Positions 37,601 to 47,642 of a DNA stretch of 64,000 nt are shown piece after piece (within the stretch, counting starts at the first letter, position 1; each line of letters opens with the position of its first letter). Source of the DNA: Lingula anatina (lineage: Eukaryota; Brachiopoda; Lingulata; Lingulida; Lingulidae); assembly GCF_001039355.2 (NCBI RefSeq), contig NW_019776157.1, positions 40,577 to 104,576 on the forward strand, given 5' to 3'. The translations under genes were made by a program, and so were the position numbers. Below the pieces are notes generated by a model. That model was not told where the DNA came from and made no database searches. It worked only from the letters and a program-made list of their open reading frames with translations.

Positions 37601-38120
37601 CCAATGAAGGGCTTATATCCTTGTTTCTGTAGACTTCTACTGAGCTAGAGCTTAATTTGCTTGGGTCTTTCACATCCACTGCTTGTTTTTTAATCTCTTC
37701 ATCCCTCTTGATGTCTTTTCCTAAATCGGAGTGGTGTTCGTGAATTCTCACTCCAGCTCTATGCTGATTTTCCATATGTTCAGGATCATCAAGTTTTACA
37801 TCAACAACATCTGCATTTATATCCATCTTTTTAGTACTTTTACTAGTACTGGGGCCACTAGAATTATATCTGGCAGCCAATGAAACCTGCCCATCCACCT
37901 GTTGTTGGAGGGGGTCATTTTGAACCAAGCCATCTCCCTGGTGTAACGTTGACCCCTCTGTCTCTGTTGACAAGGGGTCTATTCCTTTAGGTTTCCGAGA
38001 GAGATAATTCTGCATAGAATGGATGACCAGGACTTGGACTAGAGTGATGCACAGAATTGCTAAGATGAGAGCCGGTAGCCGACGTCGACTTTTCACCAAC
38101 CTAAATATATTGGCCAGCAT
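22307..38120 (-). CDS. B4GALT-like: Beta-1,4-GalNAc/Gal transferase-family enzyme, gene 2 (complete)
   Basis: Complete GT7 type II membrane enzyme. Coding exons: 37178-38120, 25650-25885, 25069-25256, 24677-24799, 24030-24134 and 22307-22619. The summed length of 1908 nt gives 635 residues plus stop with every phase consistent. Order: basic head, anchor about 15-33, low-complexity stem to about 305, first domain Cys at about 307, DID at about 425-427, LPYDELVGGV at about 457-466, GWGGEDDD at about 486-493, GRYTMISH with metal-binding Met/His at about 517 and 520, and the terminal DGLNSANY block. At the position of bovine B4GALT1 Tyr289 it has Leu (about residue 462), the invertebrate-type residue associated with GalNAc rather than Gal transfer. 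A basic tail plus a hydrophobic segment (about 609-628) extends past the usual C-terminus. Confidence 0.95.
23101..23319. mobile_element. Palindromic MITE, AGATCGATC family, copy 2
   Basis: Runs from TATTCCCAGAGCTTTTAGAT to AATCTCTGGAAATGGGG. It is in inverse orientation to the copies at 31.8 and 54.2 kb, with the GCTCGGCTGACAG core on this strand. It lies in an intron of gene 2, between exons 5 and 6. Confidence 0.8.
24030..24134 (-). CDS. Gene 2 exon 5 (metal-binding His)
   Basis: A 105-bp exon, acceptor TTTTCAG|AATTT, donor GAAT|GTAAGT. Encodes KTIGRYTMISHQQ, equivalent to GRCRMIRHSRD of B4GALT1, with the Met and His that complete Mn2+ coordination. The overlapping open frame on the same strand is out of phase with its neighbours and is not used. 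Confidence 0.92.
24677..24799 (-). CDS. Gene 2 exon 4 (acceptor and donor pocket, GWGGEDDD)
   Basis: A 123-bp exon, phase 2 in and 2 out, donor ACAG|GTGAAT. Encodes LPYDELVGGV and NGYSNNYWGWGGEDDD, the most diagnostic B4GALT signature. Aligned to LPYVQYFGGV of bovine B4GALT1, the Tyr289 position is Leu. Confidence 0.97.
25069..25256 (-). CDS. Gene 2 exon 3 (DXD exon)
   Basis: A 188-bp exon with acceptor ..CAG|TACGG and donor TACAA|GTAAGT. It carries FNKGLIMNAAY, CVIFHDIDM with the DID motif, and SSQPRHLSP. Length and phase (0 in, 2 out) are identical to gene 1 exon 3. Confidence 0.96.
25650..25885 (-). CDS. Gene 2 exon 2
   Basis: A 236-bp exon, acceptor TCTTCCAG|TGGG, donor GAACAG|GTGGGT. 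The join to exon 1 makes PPALVGKIQIP, comparable to SPLLVGP of B4GALT1. It encodes GGKWSPLNC, IIIIPYRDRWPHL and RRQLVDYRVVVVEQ. Confidence 0.95.
29633..29686. repeat. (GC)n/(GT)n/(GA)n compound microsatellite
   Basis: Alternating purine-pyrimidine GCGCGCGCG runs into GTGTGTG and then GAGAGAG. Intron 1 of gene 2. Confidence 0.9.
31279..31436. mobile_element. Short interspersed element, CAGGCCCGTAGCCAGC family, copy 1
   Basis: Ends CAGGCCCGTAGCCAGCAA and CCCTGGAAACGGGCCTG; internal pair AGTGGACCTTTTTCC and GTGGACCTTTTC. Closely related copy at 44830. In intron 1 of gene 2. Confidence 0.85.
31823..32033. mobile_element. Palindromic MITE, AGATCGATC family, copy 3
   Basis: Ends CCCCATTCCCAGAGATTAGA and ATCTATGGGAATGCACC; core CTGTCAGCCGAGCGGGCAC, then TTAATTACCCCCTTACAGCT. 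No coding capacity. In intron 1 of gene 2. Confidence 0.8.
37178..38120 (-). CDS. Gene 2 exon 1 (anchor and long low-complexity stem)
   Basis: A 943-bp exon from ATG at 38118-38120 to donor CTAG|GTAAG, phase 1. It encodes a basic cytoplasmic head (RLVKSRRR), a signal anchor (PALILAILCITLVQVLV) and roughly 270 residues of hydrophilic stem with NXS/T sites, a QQQQQ run and an Asn homopolymer. It ends at CPLTPPAL, aligned with the start of the B4GALT catalytic domain. Most B4GALT stems are far shorter. Confidence 0.93.
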
Positions 38121-40527
38121 TTTACACCGCTGGTCCCCACCGGCCTCTTCTTCTAACGGCTCCGAATTCCACTACGGATATTTACGATAATCCTTATCGC
38201 GCTCTCGACGTTTCTTTTACAAGCCTTTGCTCATCCTGGATTCCCTTCACAACCGTGTACTACCACGAAGATGGAAATAAATTGCGCACAATGTCTATTT
38301 ACATCTGATCAACGGCCCACTTAGCAGGGCACTAGAGATATGTGAACAACAACCAGTCAAACCCGCATTAAACACGCACTACCGATTATATATTACTCGA
38401 GAGAAATTCACCTGTGTAAAATGGCTTCGCCAGGTGAAAATTTCACCGGCCGACTGTTCTCACGTCCTAGTCGGTCCTTCTGTGTCAATATTAAGATTCA
38501 ATCTCACGTATTTAGGTGAATACTCAGTATCAAGGTATACAGATGTGTAATCAGCGCGGTACGTCCCTGTTCTCTATTCCTTTACGTGTTCGTCTCGCCA
38601 CGCTCTCGTTTGAACGGTTGACACACAACAAACGAAGAATAATCCTCGGTAGCTGTTACCTGTGGCGGAGTACAGGTTCTCCTCGATTATACCTTTCTAC
38701 AGCGTTAACCTGTCTATAGTCCACATCCTGGTGATTCCTATTAATATCAGGGAGTGCCTTTTCTCTTACTAATACTTTTATGAATCAGGTGGTAGCCATA
38801 GTATATATTACAGTCTAGTTGAATATATAGGGGGCGCGTTGAGCGCGAGTACCCGGATGACCGTATGTTGTCATAATGAAAAGCAGTCGCTGAATAATAA
38901 AAGTACTGGTTACCGTGTACATAATGGGGAGGGCAGGAGCGATGTCGGATCAAGGGGAGGGGCACTGTAGACCCGTGTGCTCTCCCTCAGCTTCCGAAGC
39001 AGCAAGCAGCCCGTGTAACGAGCGATAAAACCAAACCATTTTAAATTTCTGTGCCCTAAATATACTAGTGCTTACAGTGTAGGGCCTACTGGTGGGCTAT
39101 AGGCCAGAGGGATTGTTTTCGTCTCCTGCTTTAAATTTGCCTTGATAAAAGACCCTCCCCACCCCCCACCCACCCCCCACCCCCCCCCCCCAAAAAAAAA
39201 AAAGCATTTATCAGCCACTGCATGATTAGGTTTATTTTATTATTATTATTTCTTATTTATTTATCTTATTTAAATTATCTTTTTCAGCCTTTCTTTCTAT
39301 TTTCTTCATTATTGGTGGGGGGGGGGGGGGGGAGGGAATGGTTAATGTCGAAAACTTTATCAAATTCCTTTATCATACAATTAGTACGCCATAATTTACG
39401 TAGTTTCTATTTATTTATTCACATCTTTGGTAATGCATCATGTAGTCAGTGAAATCTTTAACCCTGCGTATACCAGTGAAGACATCTGAAACTTTTTAAC
39501 TCAGGCAAATTTTTTTACCATCACCCAAGCCTAAACTTTGCACCAATATAAGTTTCACGACTTTAAACTTGGAAAAATTACAATAATTGAATATTCAAAT
39601 TAACACTGGTGTGTTTACGTTTGAAGTGAAATAACGTCTAACAGCAAATTCAAGTAAACAAAAGGAAGCAAAATTGTGGTGACTTTCAGAAAGGGAATAA
39701 AATCCCTGTACCATAAAATTACATGATAAGCTCTCTCAAATGGGCTTCACTTTGGCTATATAATCCACAACTGTCCCTCGGGGACAAATTCCCTGTATAG
39801 CACCTGATGCCCTGTTAACAACGAGCGGTATAATTTAGAGATACATTCTGTGCCGGGTAAGTTAATAAATAAAGTGGTGTGCGACGCGAAGACTCCGTTT
39901 AGGTGACTCTCTCATATTATAAATAGTCGTTTCCCCTTCATCTTTGCATAGTTATAAAACATCAGATAATCCACGCCCAAGAAAGTCTTGGGTTATAAAG
40001 CTATTACGACCTCAAAAAGTGACAAAGTGACAGCCTGTAACAAGGTGTGAAAAGAGCCCAGTGTTCAGTGCTTAAAGGGCGGTGCCCCTCGAATACTGAA
40101 AGTTGTTTGCATTGCCTTATAAATCGTCAGCAGTGTTCAGGGAGTAAATAATAAAAGCAAATATTGTGCCAAACAAACTGTGCCGCACCGCTCTAGTTGG
40201 CTAATGGACCGCGCAGGTGAGAGCGTCTCACAGGACGGGGACCCGAATTTGAGACACGTCTTTCAAAGAGAACTTAAAAGTGCATGCGTATGTAGTAGCA
40301 TTACAAGCGAGGGCTAGGATTAGGTGTAAAATGCTATTTATTTATTTATTTATTCTTTTTTTCTTTTTTTTTTTTTTTACGCCAAAGATGTACCATCTTA
40401 ATAGTCATTTAGCGTAAAAATGCGAAATTTATTCCTTTATTAAAGACGACTGTAAAGTTTAAATTCCATAAAAACAGAAATGACTGAAATTCGTAGACAT
40501 AGGTGTAGGAAGGGGGGGGGGGGGGAG

Positions 40528-41115
40528 NNNNNNNNNNNNNNNNNNNNNNNNNNNNNNNNNNNNNNNNNNNNNNNNNNNNNNNNNNNNNNNNNNNNNNNNN
40601 NNNNNNNNNNNNNNNNNNNNNNNNNNNNNNNNNNNNNNNNNNNNNNNNNNNNNNNNNNNNNNNNNNNNNNNNNNNNNNNNNNNNNNNNNNNNNNNNNNNN
40701 NNNNNNNNNNNNNNNNNNNNNNNNNNNNNNNNNNNNNNNNNNNNNNNNNNNNNNNNNNNNNNNNNNNNNNNNNNNNNNNNNNNNNNNNNNNNNNNNNNNN
40801 NNNNNNNNNNNNNNNNNNNNNNNNNNNNNNNNNNNNNNNNNNNNNNNNNNNNNNNNNNNNNNNNNNNNNNNNNNNNNNNNNNNNNNNNNNNNNNNNNNNN
40901 NNNNNNNNNNNNNNNNNNNNNNNNNNNNNNNNNNNNNNNNNNNNNNNNNNNNNNNNNNNNNNNNNNNNNNNNNNNNNNNNNNNNNNNNNNNNNNNNNNNN
41001 NNNNNNNNNNNNNNNNNNNNNNNNNNNNNNNNNNNNNNNNNNNNNNNNNNNNNNNNNNNNNNNNNNNNNNNNNNNNNNNNNNNNNNNNNNNNNNNNNNNN
41101 NNNNNNNNNNNNNNN
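40528..41115. other. Assembly gap (588 N)
   Basis: Unresolved bases directly after a run of about 14 G. Open frames crossing it are artefacts. A single N also occurs at 59505. Confidence 1.
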
Positions 41116-42739
41116 AGGGGCAGGCTATAACGTAAGGGAGTAACCTAAACGGAGTCCCCGCGCTCGACAAAGGTCAGTTATAACCGTATTAATTCGGATT
41201 GGTTTCGAACAGTTGAATCAAACCAGTAAAAGGGAGAACCCCCCCCCCCCCCTCACACACACAATTGTGTCGTCAGATTAGCGACGTGAAATGGGCCAGA
41301 GAGAGAGCCCGCCCTCCATTAGATTCCCTCAGTGAAGGGTGAGCGTGACGTAAGTAGGTCAAAATGTAGGACGGGCCTTATCTGTGCACGGCAATGGAAA
41401 CTGGGCCCTCAAGGCATTAGCTGAATCAGAGGACACTGGTCAGTACTTGACGCCGTCCCTATATTTTACAGAATGCATAATTCCCCGCCAAACATCTAAA
41501 ATCCCCCTCCCACATGAGAGACCGGTAAAAGAGTAAGCTCAGTTAAGATTGTATACTTGGTAGATCGCTGATGTTATTTAACTTTCAATGTCAGATTTGC
41601 GTGCGTCAGGATCATGAGATATTAATTTGGCATTCTTGTCTGAGTCACTGGTGTGACATTTCGCATGACTCCGTCAGTTGAGATCATCGCAATTGGATTC
41701 AAAGACTATAACATATAAAAAACTGACTGCGATGTATGTTTAAAACCACGATAGAGTGCAAATCATGAAAAGTTTAAAATTTGCAGATTATGTCTCATAG
41801 TGACATCACCAGACGTTGTTACAGCCTGGAATTAAATCTCTAGGATTCGATCGCATCGGGTTCGTTTTTGAAGTCTTCGTCTTCCTTGCTACATGTACCC
41901 ATACGTCAGGTTTATTATATTAGATTTAGGTGTGACCGGTTCAAAACGCGTCTATATGTCCGTCAGTAGGCCTGTTATACTATTAGTTAGACAAGGCTCC
42001 TGCTAGTGGTAGGTAAGGAAAGTTTTGTCGTTTGGTCTTTTTTATGTAAAGACAAGGAGAACGCTCAATATAATATGTGCATAACTTAGTTTCTTCGTCT
42101 CAAATATGAACATAAGACGTGAAACAGGTGCTCAGCTATTGTCCCTCTCGGTCTGAGTATCCATCGGAAGAGACCGAAATATACAGTTGAAGCGAACGCA
42201 CATACTATTTGCGTTTATTTCTCTTTACATACAAAATGAAAAAAAAAAAATAGACAAAATGTCAATTCTCATCTACCACTTGGGATTTTTCCGTTCCACC
42301 CTCTCGATAGAGGGCTTGTTATGTACTGAGATGTCCAGGTCTTCTGAGACCGCTACGATACGATTAGCAGATTAGGTCACATTAGCAATGACTCAGGAGT
42401 ATTACTCTGATAGATAAATAGGAGTGCGATCGAAAACCAATATGCACTGTCAATCTGTCTATCTATCTATCTATCTATCAATCTATGTAAAGTACTGCCA
42501 ACCTCGATGGGTCAATCTTGGTCAGCGTAGCATCGAAAATCGGAGTTATCCCCTTTCTGCCTCCTAAAAATCGGCATCACAAGCCAAACGAGACCAAACC
42601 AGCAGTTTCCCACCCCCGACTTTCTGTATTACGAAGGAAATCCTTGTTATTTATAAAGATTTGTCTCACTTTTCGCTCGAAAATATGTTTTATTCTTGTA
42701 TCCAGGATTAGCAAAAATCCCAACATTAACACATTTTGA

Positions 42740-43008
42740 GCGCATACAGAACAAGCTGATCCGCAGACTAACTGATCCGCGGATCAAATATGACCGACCC
42801 ACCTAAAAGCAATGGCGACTTATCCCCTGATGGTCTCCCCGCCTCCATACGCGCCGTCCCTGCAGGGGCCTTGGAATTAAACCACGGAGCCGGGGTTTAA
42901 TCCGTTTATTGGCGCGTGTGGAGGCGGGGAGACCATCAGGGATTAGACGGGTTGCTTTAAAGAGAGGTCGGCTATATTTTGTCTGCGGAGCATCTGTTCT
43001 AAATGCGA
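42740..43008. mobile_element. Fold-back MITE related to the 12525 element
   Basis: Inverted blocks GATGGTCTCCCCGCCTCCA and TGGAGGCGGGGAGACCATC around a central loop, with outer ends GCATACAGAACA/TGTTCTAAATGC. Boundaries approximate. Confidence 0.7.
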
Positions 43009-43517
43009 CATTTGGCGAATACCGGATCAGCAAAATCCTGGATTCACCAGAACATAATGAAAATTTCAAACCTAGTTCCTAAGCATAGGAGAGAAAAGAT
43101 TCACGACCCTCTAAAGAATTGCAAATGGTACCAAATCTTTCCTTTCAGTATTGCATGTAAACGGTGAGTCAAGGTCTCTCGCCAGCTTTTATGACATCCT
43201 CCACATTTTATAATAAGAATTTAGACTGCTAACACTGTAACTAAAGCTCTCAACGTAGGCCCTTAGGTTATCATTAAGTAAATACATGAATGTCTATTTG
43301 ATGTTATTGATATACATCCCCTTTACTCCATAAAGCGTAGGTCACACGTAGGGACAAGCCACACGGAGATGAAGGAATGTTAAACAAAATGGCAAATTCA
43401 CACCCTGATCCCCTGAAATTCAGAGGCTATAAAAGGAACATATCTCATTAGCTTTACTGTAAAGATATAGAGAAGGCAATTTCAGACATTTTCTAGCCTG
43501 GAAGGTGCGTTTGTGTA

Positions 43518-43526
43518 GGTGTGTGT

Positions 43527-43559
<33 letters not shown>
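43518..43559. repeat. (GT)n microsatellite
   Basis: GT run with one GA interruption. Confidence 0.9.
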
Positions 43560-43563
<4 letters not shown>

Positions 43564-43612
43564 GGTTGTAGCGGAGTAAACAGAAAAAAGAAAAATGCCA
43601 TTTCCTTATCTA

Positions 43613-43868
43613 GGGGTGCGTTCAGATAAACCCATCATACAAGCTGGATCGATCGCGAGATTGTCCCTAAGTGCAATCACTGTAATTGGCCTAGATGTCT
43701 GACACGGCTCCTCGAATTCCTAGGGGGTAATTAACTTATTGACACGCTACTGAAGGTGGCGTGTCAGACAATTCAGCAGATTACACTGAATGCAATTAAG
43801 CGAGAATCCCCCCCGCATAGTTGGATCGATCCAGCTGGTACGATGTTTGAATCTGAACGCGTTCTATA
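43613..43868. mobile_element. Palindromic MITE, AGATCGATC family, diverged copy 4
   Basis: GGATCGATCGCGAG near the left and GGATCGATCCAGC near the right end, with GGGGTAATTAACTT between. It also contains an internal inverted pair, GTCTGACACG/GCGTGTCAGAC. Confidence 0.6.
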
Positions 43869-44829
43869 ACTCGGAGTGACAGGAATGTATGGCAGTCCTA
43901 GGAATGAAATCCGGGGTCCCATATAATTAGTACAGTTTAGGGCTAGTTGGATTATAGGGTAATAAGTGTATAGGGCGAATGGCACCTAAAGGCTACAGAG
44001 TTATGGGGAATGGACAACGGTTCCTGGTGCAGACTACCATTGCTGTCATACCTGATCCGCAATCAATGTTGAATTGTGATAGAGATGATCCGATTTGAAG
44101 GGACAGCATACAAACCTGGCATCGTCTAAAATTTTACCGATATTTATTTAGATTTAGAGGGTTGTAAATTTTGAATGAATATTTATTTTAATTACGTTAC
44201 ACCTAAATTGAATGGTGCAAGAGAATGTTTCACTGTTCTTTTTTCTTTCACTTTTTAGCGTTAAAAATGGACCTTTACTCCGACGTTTTCCTTTCAGGTT
44301 GACCACATACAATGTATTAGGACTTCTGGGGACAGAACTCACGCCTGTCTCACCTGTCACAATACAGTGTCACCACCACACGTTTTATTTACCTGTACTG
44401 CGACACTGCTCAAGTTAAAAGTAGGTCAACAGACGCCATGACCGTATTCAAAACAGGTAGCTGAACGCCAGTCGAACACAGAAGAGATTTTTTCACGGAT
44501 ATCAATATCAAGAGGGATACAGACCTAACACCTATAAAATGCAGGTAAGAATCATCATCATTTCTACTTTATGCTCAAGTATTAGCACAAATTATTCGAC
44601 AATACAAGTGAGTGGCACAAGTATAAAGTACTGACTCTTGTATTAGTGAGCCATTCACTGTGTTAACATACTAGTAACAATGGCTTACATAAGAACCATG
44701 ATGGGGTTTGTTAGCGTTCTCTTTGTCTTTGACTGTCTACCGACGTCATGTATTACCCGTATCTCATCTGTCACGGTTTTAGTATTGATACCTAAAAGCA
44801 CTATCCTGATACACGTACTCGGTCTATTC

Positions 44830-45002
44830 CAGGCCCGTAGCCAGCAAATTCAAAAGGGGGATTCTTTTTCTGAATAAGTGGACCTTTTACAATGAAACTT
44901 ATGTGTACCTACATAAAATTTTACCCAAAATGGACCTTTTCCTGAAAAAAGGGGCAGTTCTTTCGAACCCCCCGAACCCCTCCCCCCCTGGCCACGGGCC
45001 TG
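44830..45002. mobile_element. Short interspersed element, CAGGCCCGTAGCCAGC family, copy 2
   Basis: Ends CAGGCCCGTAGCCAGCAAA and CTGGCCACGGGCCTG; the body matches the copy at 31279 through GGGGCAGTTCTTTCGAACCC. Lies about 0.8 kb upstream of the CUB receptor start. Confidence 0.85.
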
Positions 45003-45813
45003 TATTCCAACCTCTGTTATGTGCTAGTAGGAACATGTACATGTACCTCGTATGCATGTCCGAAATCTGAGGCAAGAGCAGGGAGGGATAAGAAAATTAA
45101 GATGCCGTAGTGTTTGGGACAAATCTGCTTAACCAACTACATAAAGCATGCTTTTATGGGGTTATGAGAGTGTCTTACCCCCTTGATGAAAGAGACTACT
45201 TCCATGCTAAGACCGGAGTGGGGTTTGATGAGCACCCCCTCCCCCAATATCCGCCTGGAGATCTAAGACCGTTCCAACCATCAGGTGTAGATTATTAGAA
45301 ATTCAACACTGTATAGATAAGCTATTCCCACACCTGAGGACTCCAACACATTTATGGTCCAAAAACGTCTAGAACTAGAACTGGTACTACCAAATCCCTT
45401 GAATGTCAACTTTAATAGTTTGAAGCATAACGCTTCAGACATCAGGGGTGAAATCCCAGGGGTAAAAGGCAGGTGATGATGTCCACATTTACAAACGTCT
45501 AGTACATTTAAAATGTTTTATTCTTGTTTTGGTTGCTGAGAATTTAATAGACGTATTACTATCACGAACGTATTGTCACAGGGCTTTATCAGACTATATG
45601 CTACAAATTAAATCTACTAGCTTAATGTTTTGCCTGGCAATGTCATCCAAACCTTAGTTAGGTCGGATATCTGAACTTGTATAAAAAATAACCACTAAGC
45701 ATCCTTTATTCCAGCATAGCGCCACACGTCATGACTCCGTGACAAGCACGTGACAAACAGGATAAACGAGATTTGAGACAACACGGAGAAATATTCGCCT
45801 TGTTCAAGAGAGA

Positions 45814-45901
45814 ATGATGACTTCGCCTAGTAGTGTGAATCTTGCGCTTATATGGCTTCTCTGCTGTTTCACCACACAAGCGGTGAACAGGCCAGATAGA
45901 A
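45814..45901 (+). CDS. CUB receptor exon 1 (signal peptide)
   Basis: ATG ATG start; encodes NLALIWLLCCFTTQAVN, a typical secretory signal ending in a small residue. Donor TAGAA|GTAAGT, phase 1. Confidence 0.85.
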
Positions 45902-47606
45902 GTAAGTTAAGGCTTAATTAGTAACCCTGAGTTTCAGGCTTAGATGGGAACCGTTCTATGAACCAATATGCGCGCGCTGTGTCTGTTTGGTGCTGAAATT
46001 CAGGGTAGCTAAGATGGCTCTAGTCAACCGCTTTATCTTCTGAAAATGTACTGTGTTTTGTCCTACACATCATTTTATACTATTTTATAGAAATACATTA
46101 TTGTGTCGTTTTCTATTTATCGTAACAACATTAAATAAAATTGTAATTCTAGGTTAATATCAATTTATAGCATTGTTGTAAAGGCATCTCCTAAACAGCA
46201 AAGATCTGCAGCAAGGTGTTTGATGGTGAAAACTAATCAACATTTCCTTTCAGCATTTTACATGGACAATTCACAACAACAGTGTGGAGACAGGGACTAT
46301 TTTGTCTACAACGAGGTGAACACCGTCCAGCTGTGGAGTCCTGACAAAACCACAATCGTCCAGCGCACAAGCGCGGAGGAATGCGTACTTCGGTTTTCGG
46401 CGTTGCCGAATTCCCGCGTTCTTCGGGTGACGTTTCCGGAGATAATGGACTTGCCGTGCAATATAGGAGTCACCCTGACTTTCTACGATGGAAATGGAGT
46501 GCAGACTGATATACTGGTAATGACATCATTCGGCCCATCTCGGGTGATTCCGTACCTAATTAACATAATTATATGCACGGAATGAGCAGTCCATATTGGA
46601 TTTTCGATTCATGAATTAAAGAAAAATATAAATTCCTAATAACGAATATAATCAAAGGAAAAAGGGTCAGTCCTCTCAGTTGGGTTTTCTTTTATCTATG
46701 TGTGCACTTTTTCTCGCCTTTTCCCCTTCACATTTTACTTCAAAAACACATTGAGTAACTTAAATTGCTTAAAATTGAAAGCATAAACTCGCAGTTTCAT
46801 TTTATTGTTTTCTTATAATTAGGGGACGGGTCATTTTTGCACACCTGATAATACACCATCTGAACCATGTTCTCAAAGTTACATATTTCACATTGAAAAT
46901 TTCACGTTTTATCTTCATGTATCCAAGACCAAGCCCTCAAACAAGCCGAATGTGTCAAATTGAATTTATCTTTCAGAAAACAATCTGTGGCAACTCAAAA
47001 CCGCAAGATCTCCTGGCTACCGGTTCTCACCTGGCCGTCAAACTGACCAAGATATCCGTACCTGCCACGGTGGACACCAAGTTCAAATTTCAAGTTGCTC
47101 AGTTGACAGATGACACTAATCCAGCAGTGGGACAATCGCCATGTAAGTAGAAATCACATACACACACACACACACACACAATAATAATAATATATGGAAT
47201 GTAATATATGGGATGGGTAACACTAACAAAATATACAGAGCTTTACAAACTATGATTTTTATACGGAAAGAAAAAACGAAGGAAAACTGCTACTGGAGAT
47301 ACAGTATTAACCAAAAAGAATCCTTAACAACTAACACTGACGAGGAACATACCTAGTTTAAAAAAACATTAGTCTAGGAAGAGTGGGTGTAAAAGAGTAC
47401 ATTTGTTTACCTTTTATTTGCAGTTTACATGGATAATCTAGAAAAAGAGTGCGACCAGACGTACACCCTCCAAACCGATGTGCAATACATGGTGCAGGCA
47501 TGGGGTACCCAGGAGAGGACTAGACCGTAAGTATGATTTAAATAAATAAATAAATAAAGAACAAAATAAAGAAATAAATAGGAGAGGACTAGACTGTAAG
47601 TATAAT

Positions 47607-47642
<36 letters not shown>

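Larger units (their letters stand above)
38121..45813. other. Intergenic region between gene 2 and the CUB receptor (divergent promoters)
   Basis: The two genes point away from each other. Contents: a CpG-richer stretch at about 38121-38700 that is a plausible gene 2 promoter, C/A and G homopolymer runs at 39165-39200 and 39316-39332, the gap, a CTAT run near 42460-42480, and MITEs at 42740, 43613 and 44830. No coding signal. Confidence 0.55.

Noticed and set aside
40409-41170. Open frames of 216 and 253 codons
   Set aside because: They exist only because the N gap contains no stops.
44480-44544. Possible 5' UTR exon of the CUB receptor ending ATGCAG|GTAAGA
   Set aside because: A good donor alone; no promoter or transcript evidence and the spacing to exon 1 is arbitrary.
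44680-44877. 65-codon plus frame with a hydrophobic start
   Set aside because: It runs into the interspersed element at 44830 and has no splice context; probably chance.
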